DNA from: Diphasiastrum complanatum
Taxonomy: Eukaryota; Streptophyta; Lycopodiopsida; Lycopodiales; Lycopodiaceae
Direction of reading: 5' to 3'
Assembly: GCA_029204225.1 (NCBI GenBank)
Contig: CM055097.1
Location: forward strand, 40,962,028 to 41,026,027
Length of the DNA stretch: 64,000 nucleotides
Both the position numbers and the translations under genes were made by a program. Positions within the stretch are counted from its first letter, which is position 1, and every line of letters starts with the position of its first letter. Shown here in pieces: positions 29,227 to 41,255 of the stretch. The notes under the pieces are model-generated. The model was not told where the DNA came from, made no database searches, and saw only the letters and a list, made by a program, of their open reading frames with translations.

Positions 29227-30397
29227 ATGGGATCTATTGGATCTTACCTTCTAGAAGCTAGTGAGAGATTGAATTCAACTAGTTATGCTATTTGGAAGGT
29301 TAGGATGGAGTCACTAATGGTGCTCCAAGACCTTTATAAATTCTTGATTGAAGATGAAGATGGACCTCTAGGTGCACAACAGTTGATTAGATACAAGAAA
29401 AGATCTAGACTAGCACTTCATTGTGTGAAGATGAATGTAAGTAATGATCTTTTGAGAGAAGTATCATCTTGTACTAGTGCTAAAGAGGCTTGGGACTTTT
29501 TGAAATTAATGAGAAGTGAGGAGAGTGCTTAAGACTATGTGCTTAGAATCAAGTCTCTAAATAGGAAGTTGGATTCCATTAGAGAGAAGATTCATGATGG
29601 AGAGCTTGTCCAAATCATCCTTAATGGTCTAGGTGATGATTTCACAAATTTGGTCAAAAGTTTTGCTATCCAAGACACTTTGCCAACTATAGAAAAACTT
29701 CACAGTGTATTAGTAGATGAAGAGTGTAGGATGCTCCACACCAAGACAAGAATGAGTTCATTGTCTTTGCAGGATGGAGATGAGAAAGCAAATTTCTCAT
29801 TCAAGGACAAAAATAAGACCAATGGAAAGAAGAAACATCCAAAGGAGGCCAAAGAAGAGGATGAAGCATCAAGCTCAAAGGGCAAGAAGGACAAGTCAAA
29901 ACAAAAATGCTTCTTTTGTGGAAAGAAGGGGCATTATGCATCTGAATGCTACAAGAGGCTAAGAGCACAAGAGGAGGAGGACAAACAAGGAACCCTTGCA
30001 CAAGAGGATGAGGAGGAGGATGAAGTAGATGTATTCTTGATGGCATCTACATCCTCACCAACAAGCAATAGCAATTCAAGAGACACTTGGTGGATTGATA
30101 GTGGGGCTAGCTCCCACATGACTTGTGAAAGGAACTTTTTCTCAACCTTATACTAATTCAATGATGCTAAAGTTTTTCTTTACTGCAAGTGATGAAGAGT
30201 GTAGGATAGATGGTGTTGGTACCATCTCTTTGTATTTAGAATCTTCAATAAGTATGGATCTAAAAAATGTCCTTTATGTACCATCAATTACCAAGAATAT
30301 GCTAAGTGTTGGTCAACTTTTGGAAAGTGGTTTGGATGTCCACTTTAAGCATGGAGTTTGTTCCATTTTGAAGAATGATGTTTGTATTGCAAAATGA
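29227..30397 (+). pseudogene. Copia gag and protease, LTR-1 element
   Basis: Gag starts MGSIGSYLLEASERLNSTSY with the usual WKVRMESL. About 20 residues are missing near 29520, where a TAA interrupts. It resumes with LRIKSLNRKLDSI, the zinc knuckle CFFCGKKGHYASEC (29908-29949) and an acidic tail. Protease begins with WWIDSGASSHMT (about 30090-30125) and runs, past a TAA, to VGQLLESGLDVHF, ending at about 30397. Expected next would be the GAG-pre-integrase and integrase; these are absent. Confidence 0.8.
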
Positions 30398-31205
30398 TTT
30401 AAACATGGAAGATTGTTTAGATTGGAAGCTGATATTGCTTTTGAGAATGTGAACTTGGCAAAGGAGGAGATCACTCAAGTGGAGATCTTGGGAAAAGTGT
30501 GATCTTGCTAGCATTGAGGAGGAGCATCAAAAGGAGGAAAATCTTGAGGATCAGCCTCACAGCATGAGAGTTGCAAGGAGGTCCCCAATGACAAAGGCCG
30601 AGTCATCAAATTGCATGCAAATTGTCCATTTAAGTGTGCATCTTGCAAGGGTGGAGAGCATTGGAGAGTCTACTACTTTTGAATAGTTTTTGGATAGTAT
30701 TAGTAGACATAAAGTGACTTGTTTCTTATATTTAAGATTTATGGTGTTTAGTACCTTGTATGACAAGACAATGAAATTAGATGCTTTCAAATCTACATTT
30801 GTTGTTAATAAAGCAATTTCATTGGATAACTATTTTTGTAATAGTTTGGATAGAATCATAAAAGATGAAACATCATTTTTTGTGGAAATCTTTGAGTCCA
30901 TATGCTTTGTGCATGATCATTCCAATGTAAGGACCAAAGATTATCCTACTTCAATGATAGGAACAATGGTAATATTTTGCTCTTCAAGTAGAGATTGTAG
31001 AATCTACATGTTTTCCACCAAAGAAGTTGTCAATAGTGGAAATGTGATCTTTCAAGAGGGGAAGATTTGTAAGTTTGAAAAAGCACCTTTGGATCAACAC
31101 CTTATTCAATTCATTGATGATTTGGAGTCAGGTCAATTAGAGGAGCAAAGTTTCAATCATATGGATCAAGCAAGGCAAGTATTATGTATGCACTTAATAG
31201 TTTAA
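30398..31205 (+). pseudogene. Remnant pol of LTR-1 element, large deletion
   Basis: A 171-codon frame (30690-31205) has an end that resembles the copia integrase C-terminus (CRIYMFSTKEVVNSGNVIFQ, about 31000-31065). Its first 90 residues do not match integrase or RT in any way I recognise. RT and RNase H are missing. With both LTRs present but little pol, this copy would need another element's enzymes. Confidence 0.45.
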
Positions 31206-31471
31206 TTGATGTATCTTCAAGTACAAAAATGCCTTGGAATCCATGTCTTGGCATGATGTATAGTTTTGGAAGTGTGCTACATGTATATAGACACATTTGT
31301 GGAACATCTTGTAAGGGATCCTTTAATAGGTGGTGAAAGATCTTTCATGGACATCATTCTCTATTGGGGTCTCAAAAGTTCCTAGTTTGTGGCTGGATTT
31401 TTTAGACACTTCTAAAGGCATTCACTCATCTAGCAAGAGAGTTGTAAATAGATCAAGCTAAATTTGAGGAG

Positions 31472-31855
31472 TGTGAAGAATTGCCAAAAATTGGCAAATC
31501 TAGCTTGATCAAAAACCATGTAGAATCATGTAAAATGTACGTAAATGGGTCCCACACGTGTGAGGCCATGGAGCCATGTGAGAAACCTACCCTACTATAG
31601 ATTAGATCAAGTCTAAAGGGTTGGTCATGTCATTTTGGTGTTGATTCCTAGATTACAGGACCTACACCTAAGTTTAAGGTGAAAAATTGACCAACTAGTC
31701 ACATACTAGGAGCGACTCTAGGAAATAGACTAGGGTTTCATTTTAGGTCAAAAATGTTGAGTTAACTTCCTTATTACATGCTAGAAATTCACCTAACTTT
31801 ACAAAGGAAGTCACGTTTGCTATGTATTTCATCTCTTCATAGTGAGGAGATAGAT
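31472..31855 (+). mobile_element. LTR-1, 3' copy, truncated
   Basis: Starts TGTGAAGAATTGCC after gaggag. It follows the 5' copy to gaggagatagat, then stops at 31855 where LTR-A sequence begins. The last ~100 bp (R/U5) are missing. CACACGTGTG at 31553. Confidence 0.8.
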
Positions 31856-32495
31856 CCAACTAGTTTCATCACATTTTGCAATATTTTTCATATTTGGCAT
31901 ATTGAGGCCAAAACTTGTTTTAGACTTAGAGGTTGACTTTTCAAAGTTCATTAGTCTAAATTTAATTTGAATAAACACTTTCTGAAAGTGTGGAAAAATT
32001 AGAATGCGAGTTTGAGTAGATTCAATTTGAATAGTTGGATAAATTGAATCTAGACCCAAAATTAGTAAGGTTAGCATTTTGGTGGAGAAGGCAAGTGGCC
32101 AAATAGGGTTTGGAACTGTTATAAAAGGATGTAACTCGTGGAGAGAGCAATCTTCTCTCTTCTCTATCTCATTTCATGCTTATACATGGTTCTCTTGGGT
32201 TCTACTATCCATTGGTGCACTATCTTGGTGATTGCTTGCAATTCTATGTGTAGAATGATCTATATTTGTTATTTTTGGATCCACACGTGTGAAATATAGT
32301 AGCTTGCTGATTTTATACGGATAGAAGAAGTACATAATCATTTCATTCAAGTTTGATCAATTTCTATTGGTGTTTGCATCTCAATTTGTGTGTAGATGTT
32401 GATTTTTCTACATTGGTGAGATTGGTAGTGTATTTCTCTTTCTAACCAAAGATCATTCAAGTAGATTGGATCTTAAGAATCTGAAATCTTTCACA
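31856..32495 (+). mobile_element. LTR-A, 5' LTR of a second copia element
   Basis: Lacks the first ~12 bp of the family (TGTGAAAGATTT, seen in the minus copy ending at 46441). It has a TATA box at 32120-32128 (TATAAAAGG), a CT-rich leader and CACACGTGTG at 32282. It ends AAATCTTTCACA, which is the inverse of the family's start. Confidence 0.8.
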
Positions 32496-32507
32496 TGGTA
32501 TCAGAAC
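32496..32507 (+). promoter_or_regulatory. Primer-binding site
   Basis: TGGTATCAGAAC, one base from the complement of the initiator Met tRNA 3' end, adjacent to LTR-A. Confidence 0.8.
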
Positions 32508-33092
32508 TTGTGTTTCATGTTATGAAAGAGGAGATCTATCAATGATTTGGTGAAGATATCAAGTCTAGAGCATGCTAGAGAGGATTCTACACCAAAATCG
32601 GATTTTTTGCTTTTGTAGATTGGATCTTTTGCAGATCAAAACACTAAATAGGTCAATATACTTGTTCAATTTCGATTTTCAAATTCACATACTGGATTTG
32701 GCCGATTTTTGGATCATTGGATCAGCTTAAGTGGTGGCTTATATAGATTGCATATCAAATTTTCAGCATTTGCATGTAGATTTGGAATAGTCAATTTTTT
32801 GTGATTTTGTCAAAACCCTAACTTTGATTAGATCTCTAGATAGTGAGGTTTCTGGACTTCATTTGAGTGTGTTTCAATCTTAGGAATTGGCAAAAGTCAT
32901 TAGATTGAGGATAGATCATAGGTTGATCAAGATTCCATGATTCTATGTGTTGATTTGCTTGGATAAGTGCTAGAAGAGAATTTGTGAGATAGTTTCAAAT
33001 CTTGGTGATTTCTTTTGAAAGCATTTGTTGTTGTTCAAAGGAGTGCTTTGTGCATTGAAGTAGGTTGAAAGAGAAGATCAGGTCATTGCTAC

Positions 33093-33809
33093 ATGGCAAC
33101 CTCAATTGGAGTCATGTTGGAAGCCAATGATAGGCTTACCTCAAGTAACTATTCATTGTGGACAGTGAGGATGGAGTCACTTCTTGAGATGAATGATGTT
33201 TTGGATATTGTTGTAGGTTTGGAGGAGAGACTAGCCACACAACAAGATCAATTGAGGTATGACAAGAGGGCCAAGAAGGCTCAACACATGATAAAGATGA
33301 ATGTTACCAATGAACTTCTCAAGGAAGTTGGTAAGTGCACATCATCTTTGCAAGCTTGGAATTCATTAAAGAAGCTTTATGAATCCAAGTTTACTTCTAG
33401 AGTGTTGACTCTAAGAAGACAAATCCTTTCTTGTTTGCAAAAGAATGAAGAAAGTCCAAGTACTTTTGTTTTGAGAATGAAAGCATTGAATGATGAGTTA
33501 GCTTGCATAGATGAAAGCATTAAGGAATGAGAGCTTATTCAAGTGATTCTTAATGGCTTGTTGGATGCTCATGCTAATATTGTTTAAAGTATTGTTACTC
33601 AAAAGACTTTGCCAAGTTTGATGGATCTTCAAGAGATCTTGATCAATGAGAAATATGGATTTACATCGACACTTCAAGAGGATGCTATGTTCACAAAGAG
33701 CAAAACCAAAGGTAAGTGGTCTAAAGGGCAAGATCAAGTGGATGCTTCTTCAAGTGACAAAAAGAAGGATAGATCAAAGCTCAAGTGCTTCTATTGTGGC
33801 ATCAAAGGA
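33093..33809 (+). pseudogene. Copia gag, LTR-A element, interrupted by LTR-B
   Basis: Starts MATSIGVMLEANDRLTSSNY and keeps the UBN2-like gag core (VTNELLKEVGKC, RVLTLRRQI, ALNDELACIDESI). A TGA follows at about 33528 and a TAA near 33585. The zinc knuckle is cut after CFYCGIKG by an LTR-B insertion at 33810. The rest of this gag appears inverted at 39986-40133. Confidence 0.8.
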
Positions 33810-34462
33810 TGTGAAAAAGTGGATCTTGAATGGATCCAAACTCCCAAAATACTTGGCTAAGATCTTTGCACAACAAGCTACAAAACCTAGAAATGGCAAA
33901 ACATCCTAATGCTACCTTTGATACACATGAACTTGACAAAGCATTCAAGAGACAAAAGAAACTAATAAAAGGTACTGATGGCAGCTAGAAACAACATCAT
34001 ACTAGCCCTACAACAGTAGCCTACCACTTTTGGAAACCTCTTAAGATCATACACAAAAGCTTGAAGACAATACACAAAGCAATGCTCTCAATGGAGGAAG
34101 AAACTGTGACAATGATCTATTGATCTCTCTCAGCAATACAATAAGTTTCTCCAACCTGTTCTCCACGAATTTTAGCCTAATATAGGTGAGAGAGATGACT
34201 CTCTCTCCTCTCTCTAGAACTTAGGACCCAAATTTAGGACACAGTAGCCTAAAATAGCCAATTTTGGCCTATATGTCCAAATAACATGATTTTGGTGTCA
34301 TTTTGAAGGTCTTGAAGTTTGAGACTTCTTCAACATGAAATATATACTAGAATAAAAGTATCAAGGTCTATTTCACACGTGCAAAATGTTAGATCCAAAA
34401 CTATGTACAAAAATTGCCAATTTAGGCCTCAAACTAGCTAGGAAATGTTGACAATTTTCACA
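33810..34462 (-). mobile_element. LTR-B, minus orientation (3' LTR)
   Basis: 653 bp, reverse complement of 40134-40798. On the minus strand it is preceded by a purine tract (34463-34476, agttgaagagggag) and starts TGTGAAAATTG. It ends TTTTCACA at 33810, adjoining AAGGA of gag. That 5-mer recurs as TCCTT beside the other LTR-B. Its CACACGTG motif (34374) is partly mutated. Confidence 0.8.
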
Positions 34463-34857
34463 CTCCCTCTTCAACTTATCTTGCTAGTTTTACAACACTA
34501 CTTTGCTCCAACCTAAGAATGATCTCCATCATGATAATAGATCTCTTCTCAAGTGTCCTAATATGTACAATATGAAGTACAACATAATTGATATAGATAA
34601 TAGTGTCCATATAGGAAGCTTCACTATTTCTTACATCAATTTTACATAGAATGGTGAACATGATACATGTAAAAGAACATAGAATCATAATGAAAGGATT
34701 CCTCCATGTATCCACCTTTGAATTCTCTGTAGAACAGCAGCAAACAAGTTGTAAGTGAAAGTAACCAACAAGTGTTTGCATGCCTCCTCCACATTCCACT
34801 ATGCCCATAGTGAATGCACCATGTATCTCCTTGAATGAACCTCCATCACCACCTTGC
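34463..34857 (-). other. 3' internal sequence of the LTR-B element
   Basis: Lies between the polypurine tract and a gypsy RT fragment. No domain recognised. It is probably the untranslated 3' end of the LTR-B copia element. Confidence 0.4.
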
Positions 34858-37549
34858 ATTTTGCTGTAGGCATAAGTGCCCCCAATCCGTAGTGAATGTA
34901 GTCTTTGGACGATCCTCCTTCTGCACTCCAACCTGATTATAACCAGAAAAACCGTCACAGAAACTATAACGCTCCTGACCAGCAACCTGATCTAAGATGG
35001 AATCAGTGAAGGGCAGAGGATGATGATCCTTCCTTGTGGCAGCATTGACTTTGTGAAAATCTTGGCATATTCGTATTTTGCCAGTCTTTTTCTTTGGGAC
35101 GACAACAATGGGTGAAACCCATTCACTGCTTAAAATGGGATAGATTATACCTACCTTAAGGTATTTATTGAGTTTGTCCTTAATCATGAGAGAGTACTTA
35201 GGATTGAGACGATACTGTCTCTGTCAAACATGTACAACATCTTCCTTAAGATCAATACGGTGCTCTCCGAATTCTGTAGGTATACCCTTCAAATTGTCGA
35301 GCGACCAGAAAAAAACATCTTGAGACTCCTTCAATAGTTTAGTGAATTCCGCTAACTCTGATTCTCCAAGTGACTTTGAAACATGCACAAATTTGTCAGG
35401 TGCAAGTTCATTTAGTTCAGTAGAATCTGGTAATATGATACCTTTTGTCATACTGGCCTTAGTATGGCCATGAATTTCGCGCATGGTTGACTCCATAGAT
35501 GTTTTCTTGTCGTCAACCTAGTTCTTGTTACCAAATTTGTGTTCAAATTTGTCACTCAAATTGTCAGACTCTTTCGAGTTCGTGTTTGCAACATTAATTT
35601 CTTCATAAGAAACATTCGCTTCAGTGTTGCAGGCATCAAAAAATTCTTCTTCGTCAGCATTCTCATAACATTCAAAATATTGATCTTCAATGTTAGATGC
35701 GTTAGAAAAAATATTTAAGACATAAAAAGATTCCTCTGATGTAAAACTGGTGTCAGACAAAGGAGTTTCACCTTCATATTTGTCACGACTCCAGGTAATT
35801 ATTTGTTCTGCTGGCTTACCTCTATTATTGGTCTCACCAGTCTGAAATCTAAACTCTCTTGCGTTTGATTGATAAAGTCAGGGTCGTCCAATCAGCACAG
35901 AGTAGGATGACAAACCGAGTGGTTTGATTCATCGTTAATGGCTTGGCTTGAATGTAAACAGTGATATCCTTCAGTTCTCCAACAGGTTTTTGTCATGTCA
36001 AACTAGCTAGCTTGATGTTTCGTTGTGTCAGTTGAATGTCAGTCAGCCCCAAAGCATGAGCTGTGTCGTCTGTTATTATGTTCACGCTGGAACCAGAGTC
36101 AATTGGCACTTTTTCAATCAGGCATTACGCAATGGTAATATCAATTTCAGGTGCACCGAGATCACCTAAATCAATAGACAGAACACGACATCTGGCAAAG
36201 AAACTTTTTTCTTCTTTTTCGGTGCAGAAAGACCTTTCAGTTGCTTTTTATAATAAGTGTTATATGCCAGCAGCTGCTCAAAAGCAATATTCGGACAACG
36301 TGATCCAATATCAGTCACGATGTCAGTCGTTTGTCTTCGATTTTGAGATTCGCTTATCAATAATAGCACTAGACAATTTCGTCTTCGTGATTTCCTCGTC
36401 CCCTTCCTCGAAAGTGACCATATTTTCTGCAGCAGCTGACTGAAGTTCAGCGTTGATAATTTCTTTCGCCTTTGCTGAGATATCTTTTGCAAATAACTTC
36501 GCAGCATCCCGGTCATAGTCAGGGTCATCTTTGAGATCTTCTTTAGTCGTAGATTTATTTGTCGTCTTGCTAGAAGATTTCTTCTTTGAGCATTTTCTGC
36601 GCTTCGTCGAAGATTTCTAATCAAGTTTTGAGGAGCTTTTGCTTTTTGTTGTGGCTTTGAATATCTTCTCCACGTCACTTGGCCAGGACTAATCTTTTGT
36701 CTTCGCCAATTTTTCTTCAATAACGTCAATTCTCTACACAACAACATCAGTCGAAGCTTTTGCTTTCGAGTCTGTAGCAGCTGGTGTTGCTACAGACTGA
36801 TATTTGGGTCGCGGTTTCTGCGGCTGAGGGCAGTCAGGCTACTTGTGGCCAGGCTCTCTGCAGTTCGAGCATTACGGTACATAACCAATCAGCTTTTGCG
36901 GCAGGTGAAAAATGTCCCGGCTCTCCACAGTTATAGTAGTTGTCCGACACTGGTTTAGTCACGGTTTGAGACTTCGCTGGTCCAACAAATTCAGGAGGAT
37001 TATGTCTTTTTGGTGCGAACTTGGGTCTATCCTGCTAGGGTGATGCTGCAGTACCCTGAACATAGTTAGTAGTTGCATCATTTTGAAAATAAAAAAGTAC
37101 CTCCTGGGTAGGATTTTCAATATATTTGACATTCACAATGGTGCAATCCTCCTTAGTGTGTCCTGAAGTTTCACATTTCATACACCACATTTCAGACCAG
37201 GGAAGATTTGTAGTTTGTCTACGTCAGTACCTTCGTTATTCGCATTAGCGATTGACTCGAATTGTGAGACATAGCTATTTGCATCGTCGAAAGAAGTCCC
37301 AAAAATAATCGTATTTAATTTTTGATATAGAAGTGAAACATGCAGCAGGGCCCTCCATATCGAAGCTAATTAGGAGTTCAAGTAACTGAGCAATGATTTC
37401 ATCTAGATTTTTTCGACTAGTATTTTCACTTTGTCTTTGTAAAAATTCTTCTCTAAGCTTACGGTATCGTTCTAATCTGGATTCTCTATCTGACATACAC
37501 TAGAGATGGAGATGGATTTGTCAGATTGCTTATAACTTTCCTAAACTAT
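34858..37549 (-). pseudogene. Ty3/gypsy gag-protease-RT fragment (minus strand)
   Basis: Gag start at 37496 (MSDRESRLERYRKLREEF), CCHC motifs (CETSGHTKEDC and CGEPGH, about 36900-37190), a Lys/Ser-rich stretch (about 36500-36700), and protease with IDSGSSVNII (about 36085-36125). The acidic spacer and the RT N-terminus follow (GIIYPILSSEWVSPIVVVPK, KIRICQDFHKVNAATRKDHH, GGTYAY). It is cut at 34858 just before the PFGL motif. Many stops and frameshifts. The RT part is very similar to 63526-63890, so both belong to one family. Confidence 0.8.
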
Positions 37550-37566
37550 CCTCGGCAACGACGCCA
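37549..37566 (-). promoter_or_regulatory. Gypsy primer-binding site (tRNA-Asp type)
   Basis: On the minus strand TGGCGTCGTTGCCGAGGA. It differs by two transitions from the tRNA-Asp-type site common in plant Ty3/gypsy elements. Confidence 0.7.
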
Positions 37567-37569
37567 AAA

Positions 37570-38558
37570 ATTGGTATATGTCGTACTATACCAACAAGGT
37601 TAATATAGATTTTTGTAGCAAATAGTGTCGTTCCCACAGAGGACAGTGTTAGAAAGTTATGTTCTTGGTACAATTTATGACAAGTGGTGTCAAGTGTTAT
37701 TCTGGTTGTTGACAGACATTAAAAAGTAACCAATATTACTTATATTTGGGTGTGTGGTGTTGATAATATTCAGAACAACAATCTGGCCTCTATCGAATCG
37801 AATGAAACGCGTTCTACAGATGAGATGTTATCATAGTAGTACAACAAGACTACACTCTGGTTGATTAAGGTGTCAACAGAGAGTCGAGAAATGTTCAATG
37901 TATTCGCGATTGTACAGACAATTAATTAATTGTGTTTGCAAACTGTTCATTCCTAGACAGAAGTCTTCAACAACTAAAGTCCAAATTAATGGTTAAAGAA
38001 TACGAATGGTTTAGAGCACGTTAGAAACTTATGTCAATGCCAATCAGAAAAATAGATCAAAGACTCAATTCCTCAAACAGGGACTGTCATCTCATATGTA
38101 TACATACAGCTTTATTCAATGATCGTGCTAGACTGTACCAAAGATAGTCATTATTCAAGTGCCAAAAAGAAAGTATTCGTGACAGACGAATAAGATAGTT
38201 TAAAGATAGTTCTTTAGAGCATGCTTTACATATACACAACAAATGACTGTAATGCACTAGAGAGTTTGTCTGATCAGAGAGTAATTCATGTAATGCGTTA
38301 GAGATTGTTAGCAGACTCAAGATCACTCACACTCAACAGTGCGGAGAACAAAGATAAGAGAGAATAACTCACAGAACTCTATTCACTTCTTCAATCTCTT
38401 ACATATGCATAAACTCTTCTCTCTCGATGCTCGAGACTGAAGTGTGAGATCAATATATGTTTTACGGGACGAACAAGCACACCCCTTAAACAATAGGTGC
38501 ATTGCTCCCGAGAAAGGGTCTAGTTAACAATTAGACTGAAAGTTCAATTATTACATGA
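37570..38558 (-). mobile_element. 5' LTR of the minus-strand gypsy element
   Basis: About 990 bp between the primer-binding site and the next copia fragment. On the minus strand it probably starts TGTAATAATTGAAC and ends near TATACCA. There is no second copy in the window, so ends are estimated. Confidence 0.5.
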
Positions 38559-38574
38559 AAGGTATATTCAATAG

Positions 38575-39655
38575 CAAGGGAGCAAATTTCTATTCAAGAG
38601 GTTTGGCACAAAAGGATGGGACACCTCAGCTTCAAGTCATTGGAGGTAATGGCAAGGAAGAAGGTTGTGATTGGTCTTCCAAGTTCCTTAAGTAATGTCA
38701 AGCATCTTTGTGAGTCTTGTGCTTTGTCTAAGTCACATAGACTACCTTATACTAGATCTATTTCTAGATCTCAAAGCCTTTTCAACTTGTACATTCGGAT
38801 ATTCATGGATTTACTACAATTAGCAACAGTGGAGCTAAGATGTATGTAACATTCATTGATGATTTTAGTAGATTTTGTTGGATCTATCTACTAAAGAGCA
38901 AGGATGAAGTGTATGATGTCTTTGTCAAGTTCAAGAATGCAAGGGAAAACCAATTTTTCACAAAGATCAAGTGCTTGAGAGGTGACAATGGTGGTGAGTA
39001 CATATCTAACAAGTTCAAGGCCTTTTATGATTATCATGGGATCAAGAGTGAGTATACAACATCAAGGACCCCACAACAAAATGGAGTGGTTGAAAGGAGG
39101 AATAGGACTTTCTGTGAAAGTGCTAAAGCTATGAGGTTAAGTGCTAATCTTGACAAACCATTTTGGAATCAAGCTTTGTTGTGTGCCAATTTCTTGTGCA
39201 ATAGGTGGTCGAGTGCTATTTTGGATTGAAGGACAACTTTTGAGATGTTATTCAAGAGGAGGCCGAGTGTCAACTTTCTAAGAACCTTTGGATGCACATG
39301 CTATGTCAACATTACTCTTGATGATAGGACCAAGGTGGATCCATCTTCAAGAAGAGGTATTTTTGTTGGATATAGTGAGGTGAGTAAAGCCTACAAGGTT
39401 TACATTCCATCTACTAACAAAGTGATTGTTGGTAGAGATGTCATTTTTGATGAGGGAAATATTCCAAAGGTGTCTTCAAGCATGAATGATGGTAGAGTGG
39501 ATGGATCTAATATTCTTGATGTTGATGAGAAGGATCTTACTTTGGATGGTGGTGATGATGGACCGTCATCAAGTCAGAAGCCAAGGAGAACATCAAGAGA
39601 AAGACAAGTACCTTCAAGGCTCACATATGATCAAAAGGGTAAGCAAGTAAATTCT
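38575..39655 (+). pseudogene. Copia GAG-pre-integrase and integrase fragment (plus strand)
   Basis: Begins within the GAG-pre-integrase zinc region (VWHKRMGHL at about 38605, ESCALSKSHR). The integrase core carries FIDDFSRFCWIYLLK, RGDNGGEYIS and GVVERRNRT, so the DDE residues are visible. The C-terminal part has RTFGCTCYVN, FVGYSEVSKAYKVY and VGRDVIFDEG. One frameshift lies near 38790 and one TGA near 39228. It stops at 39655, where a partial LTR-A is joined; RT and RNase H are deleted. Confidence 0.85.
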
Positions 39656-39985
39656 AGACCCAAAATTACTAGGGTTAGCATTTTTGTGGGAAAGCCAAGT
39701 TCCCAAATAGGGTTTGGACTTGCTATAAAAGGATGTAACTCGTGGAGAGAGCCATCTTCTCTCTTCTCTATCTCATTTCATGCTTATACATGGTTCTCTT
39801 GGGTTCTACTATCCATTGGTGCACTTTCTTGGTGATTGCTTGCAATTCTATGTGTAGAATGATCTATATTTGTTATTTTTGGATCCACACGTGTGAAATA
39901 TAGTAGCTTGCTGGTTTTGTATGGACATCAACAATACATAATCATTTCATTCAAGTTTGATTAAGTTCTATTGGTGTTTGGATCT
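39656..39985 (+). mobile_element. Partial LTR-A (TATA to near U5 end)
   Basis: Matches 32050-32380, including TATAAAAGG at 39724 and CACACGTGTG at 39886. It lacks both ends. The right junction shares the bases GATCTCC with an inverted gag fragment. Confidence 0.8.
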
Positions 39986-40133
39986 CCATCATTAACAAGC
40001 ATACATGAAGACATCACAAAAGCATCATCATTTGCATCTTGAACATCCAAACCATCCTCATCAAGAGTAAGATTACCTTGTTTGTCTCCTTGATCTCTCT
40101 TCTTCTTGTAGCACTCACTTGCAAAGTGTCCTT
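39986..40133 (-). pseudogene. Copia gag knuckle/linker fragment, inverted
   Basis: Reads as gag on the minus strand from the middle of the zinc knuckle (GHFASECYKK) into the acidic linker. It closely matches 44230-44385. It begins with exactly the bases that the gag at 33093-33809 lacks after its LTR-B insertion. Confidence 0.75.
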
Positions 40134-40798
40134 TGTGAAAATTGTCAACATTTTCTAGCTAGTTTGAGGCCTAAATTGGCAATTTTTGTACATAGTTTTG
40201 GATCTAACATTTCACACGTGTGAAAGAGGCCTAGATACTTCTATTTAAGTCTATATTTCATGTTGAAGAAGTCTCAAACTTCAGGACCTTCGAAATGACA
40301 CCAAAATCATGTTATTTGGACATATAGGCCAAAATTGGCTATTTTAGGCTACTGGTGCCCTAAATTTGGGTCCTAACTTCTAGAGAGAGGAGAGAGAGTC
40401 ATCTCTCTCACCTATATTAGGCTAAAATTTGTGGAGAATAGGTTGGAGAAACTTATTGTATTGTTGAGAGAGATCACTAGATTATTGTCACAGTTTCTTC
40501 CTCCATTGAGAGCATTGCTTTGTGTATTGTCTTCAAGCTTTTGTGTATGATCTTAAGAGGTTTTCAAAAGTGGTAGGCTGTTGTTGTATGGCTGGTATGA
40601 TGTTGTTTTTGGCTGCCATCAGTACCTTTTATTAGTTTCTTTTGTCTCTTGAATGCTTTGTCAAGTTCATGTGTATCAAAGGTAGCATTAGGATGCTTTG
40701 CCATTTCTAACTTTTGTAGCTTGTTGTGCAAAGATCTTAGCCAAGTATTTTGGGAGTTTGGTTCCATTCAAGATCCACTTTTTTCACATGGTATCAAA
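40134..40798 (+). mobile_element. LTR-B, plus orientation (5' LTR)
   Basis: 665 bp from TGTGAAAATTGTCAAC to TTTTTTCACA, flanked on the left by TCCTT. CACACGTGTG at 40213. Followed directly by a primer-binding site. Confidence 0.85.
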
Positions 40799-40810
40799 GT
40801 AGTTGGCTAT
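40799..40810 (+). promoter_or_regulatory. Primer-binding site
   Basis: TGGTATCAAAGT next to the LTR-B end; initiator Met tRNA type with two changes. Confidence 0.8.
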
Positions 40811-41066
40811 TATTCATAGTAAGATTTCCATTTATGGTGATATTTGGATGTTTGATCAAGTTCTAGCTTGATTATGCATTGCACTATTGATCAAATCTTA
40901 CTAACCTTTGTTTTGTGAGTTGAACTTGTGGATCAAAAGCATATTTCAGGTCTATTGAAGATCATAGGCTAAGAAGAAGCTAATTTGGATCAAATCATAG
41001 CACCTAATCGTTTGTTGATTGTGAGGCTTCTACATATTCAATACTAACAATGTTATGTTCAATGTA

Positions 41067-41255
41067 TTGTTGACAATCTCCAACTCTGTGGATGAACACT
41101 CTCCTTTGTGGATGAACACTCTCCTTAAGTGGATGAACATTCTCCTTAAGTGGATGAAAAATACTCTTTGAGTTATTTTGTATTTCTCCAAAAGGCTGAG
41201 CAAAGCTCCCACTTGGATGAAAGATCCCCTTTTGGGTGAACAGATTGTCAACAAT
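41067..41255. repeat. Leader minisatellite (20-21 bp x 4) inside 13-bp inverted repeat
   Basis: GTGGATGAACACTCTCCTT-like units start at 41088, 41108, 41129 and 41150. The array is framed by ATTGTTGACAATC (41067) and its exact inverse (41243-41255). It lies in the untranslated leader of the LTR-B element. Confidence 0.8.

Noticed and set aside
30690-31205. The 171-codon frame in the LTR-1 element as a captured host gene
   Set aside because: Its end resembles the copia integrase C-terminal region, so a deleted pol is more likely.
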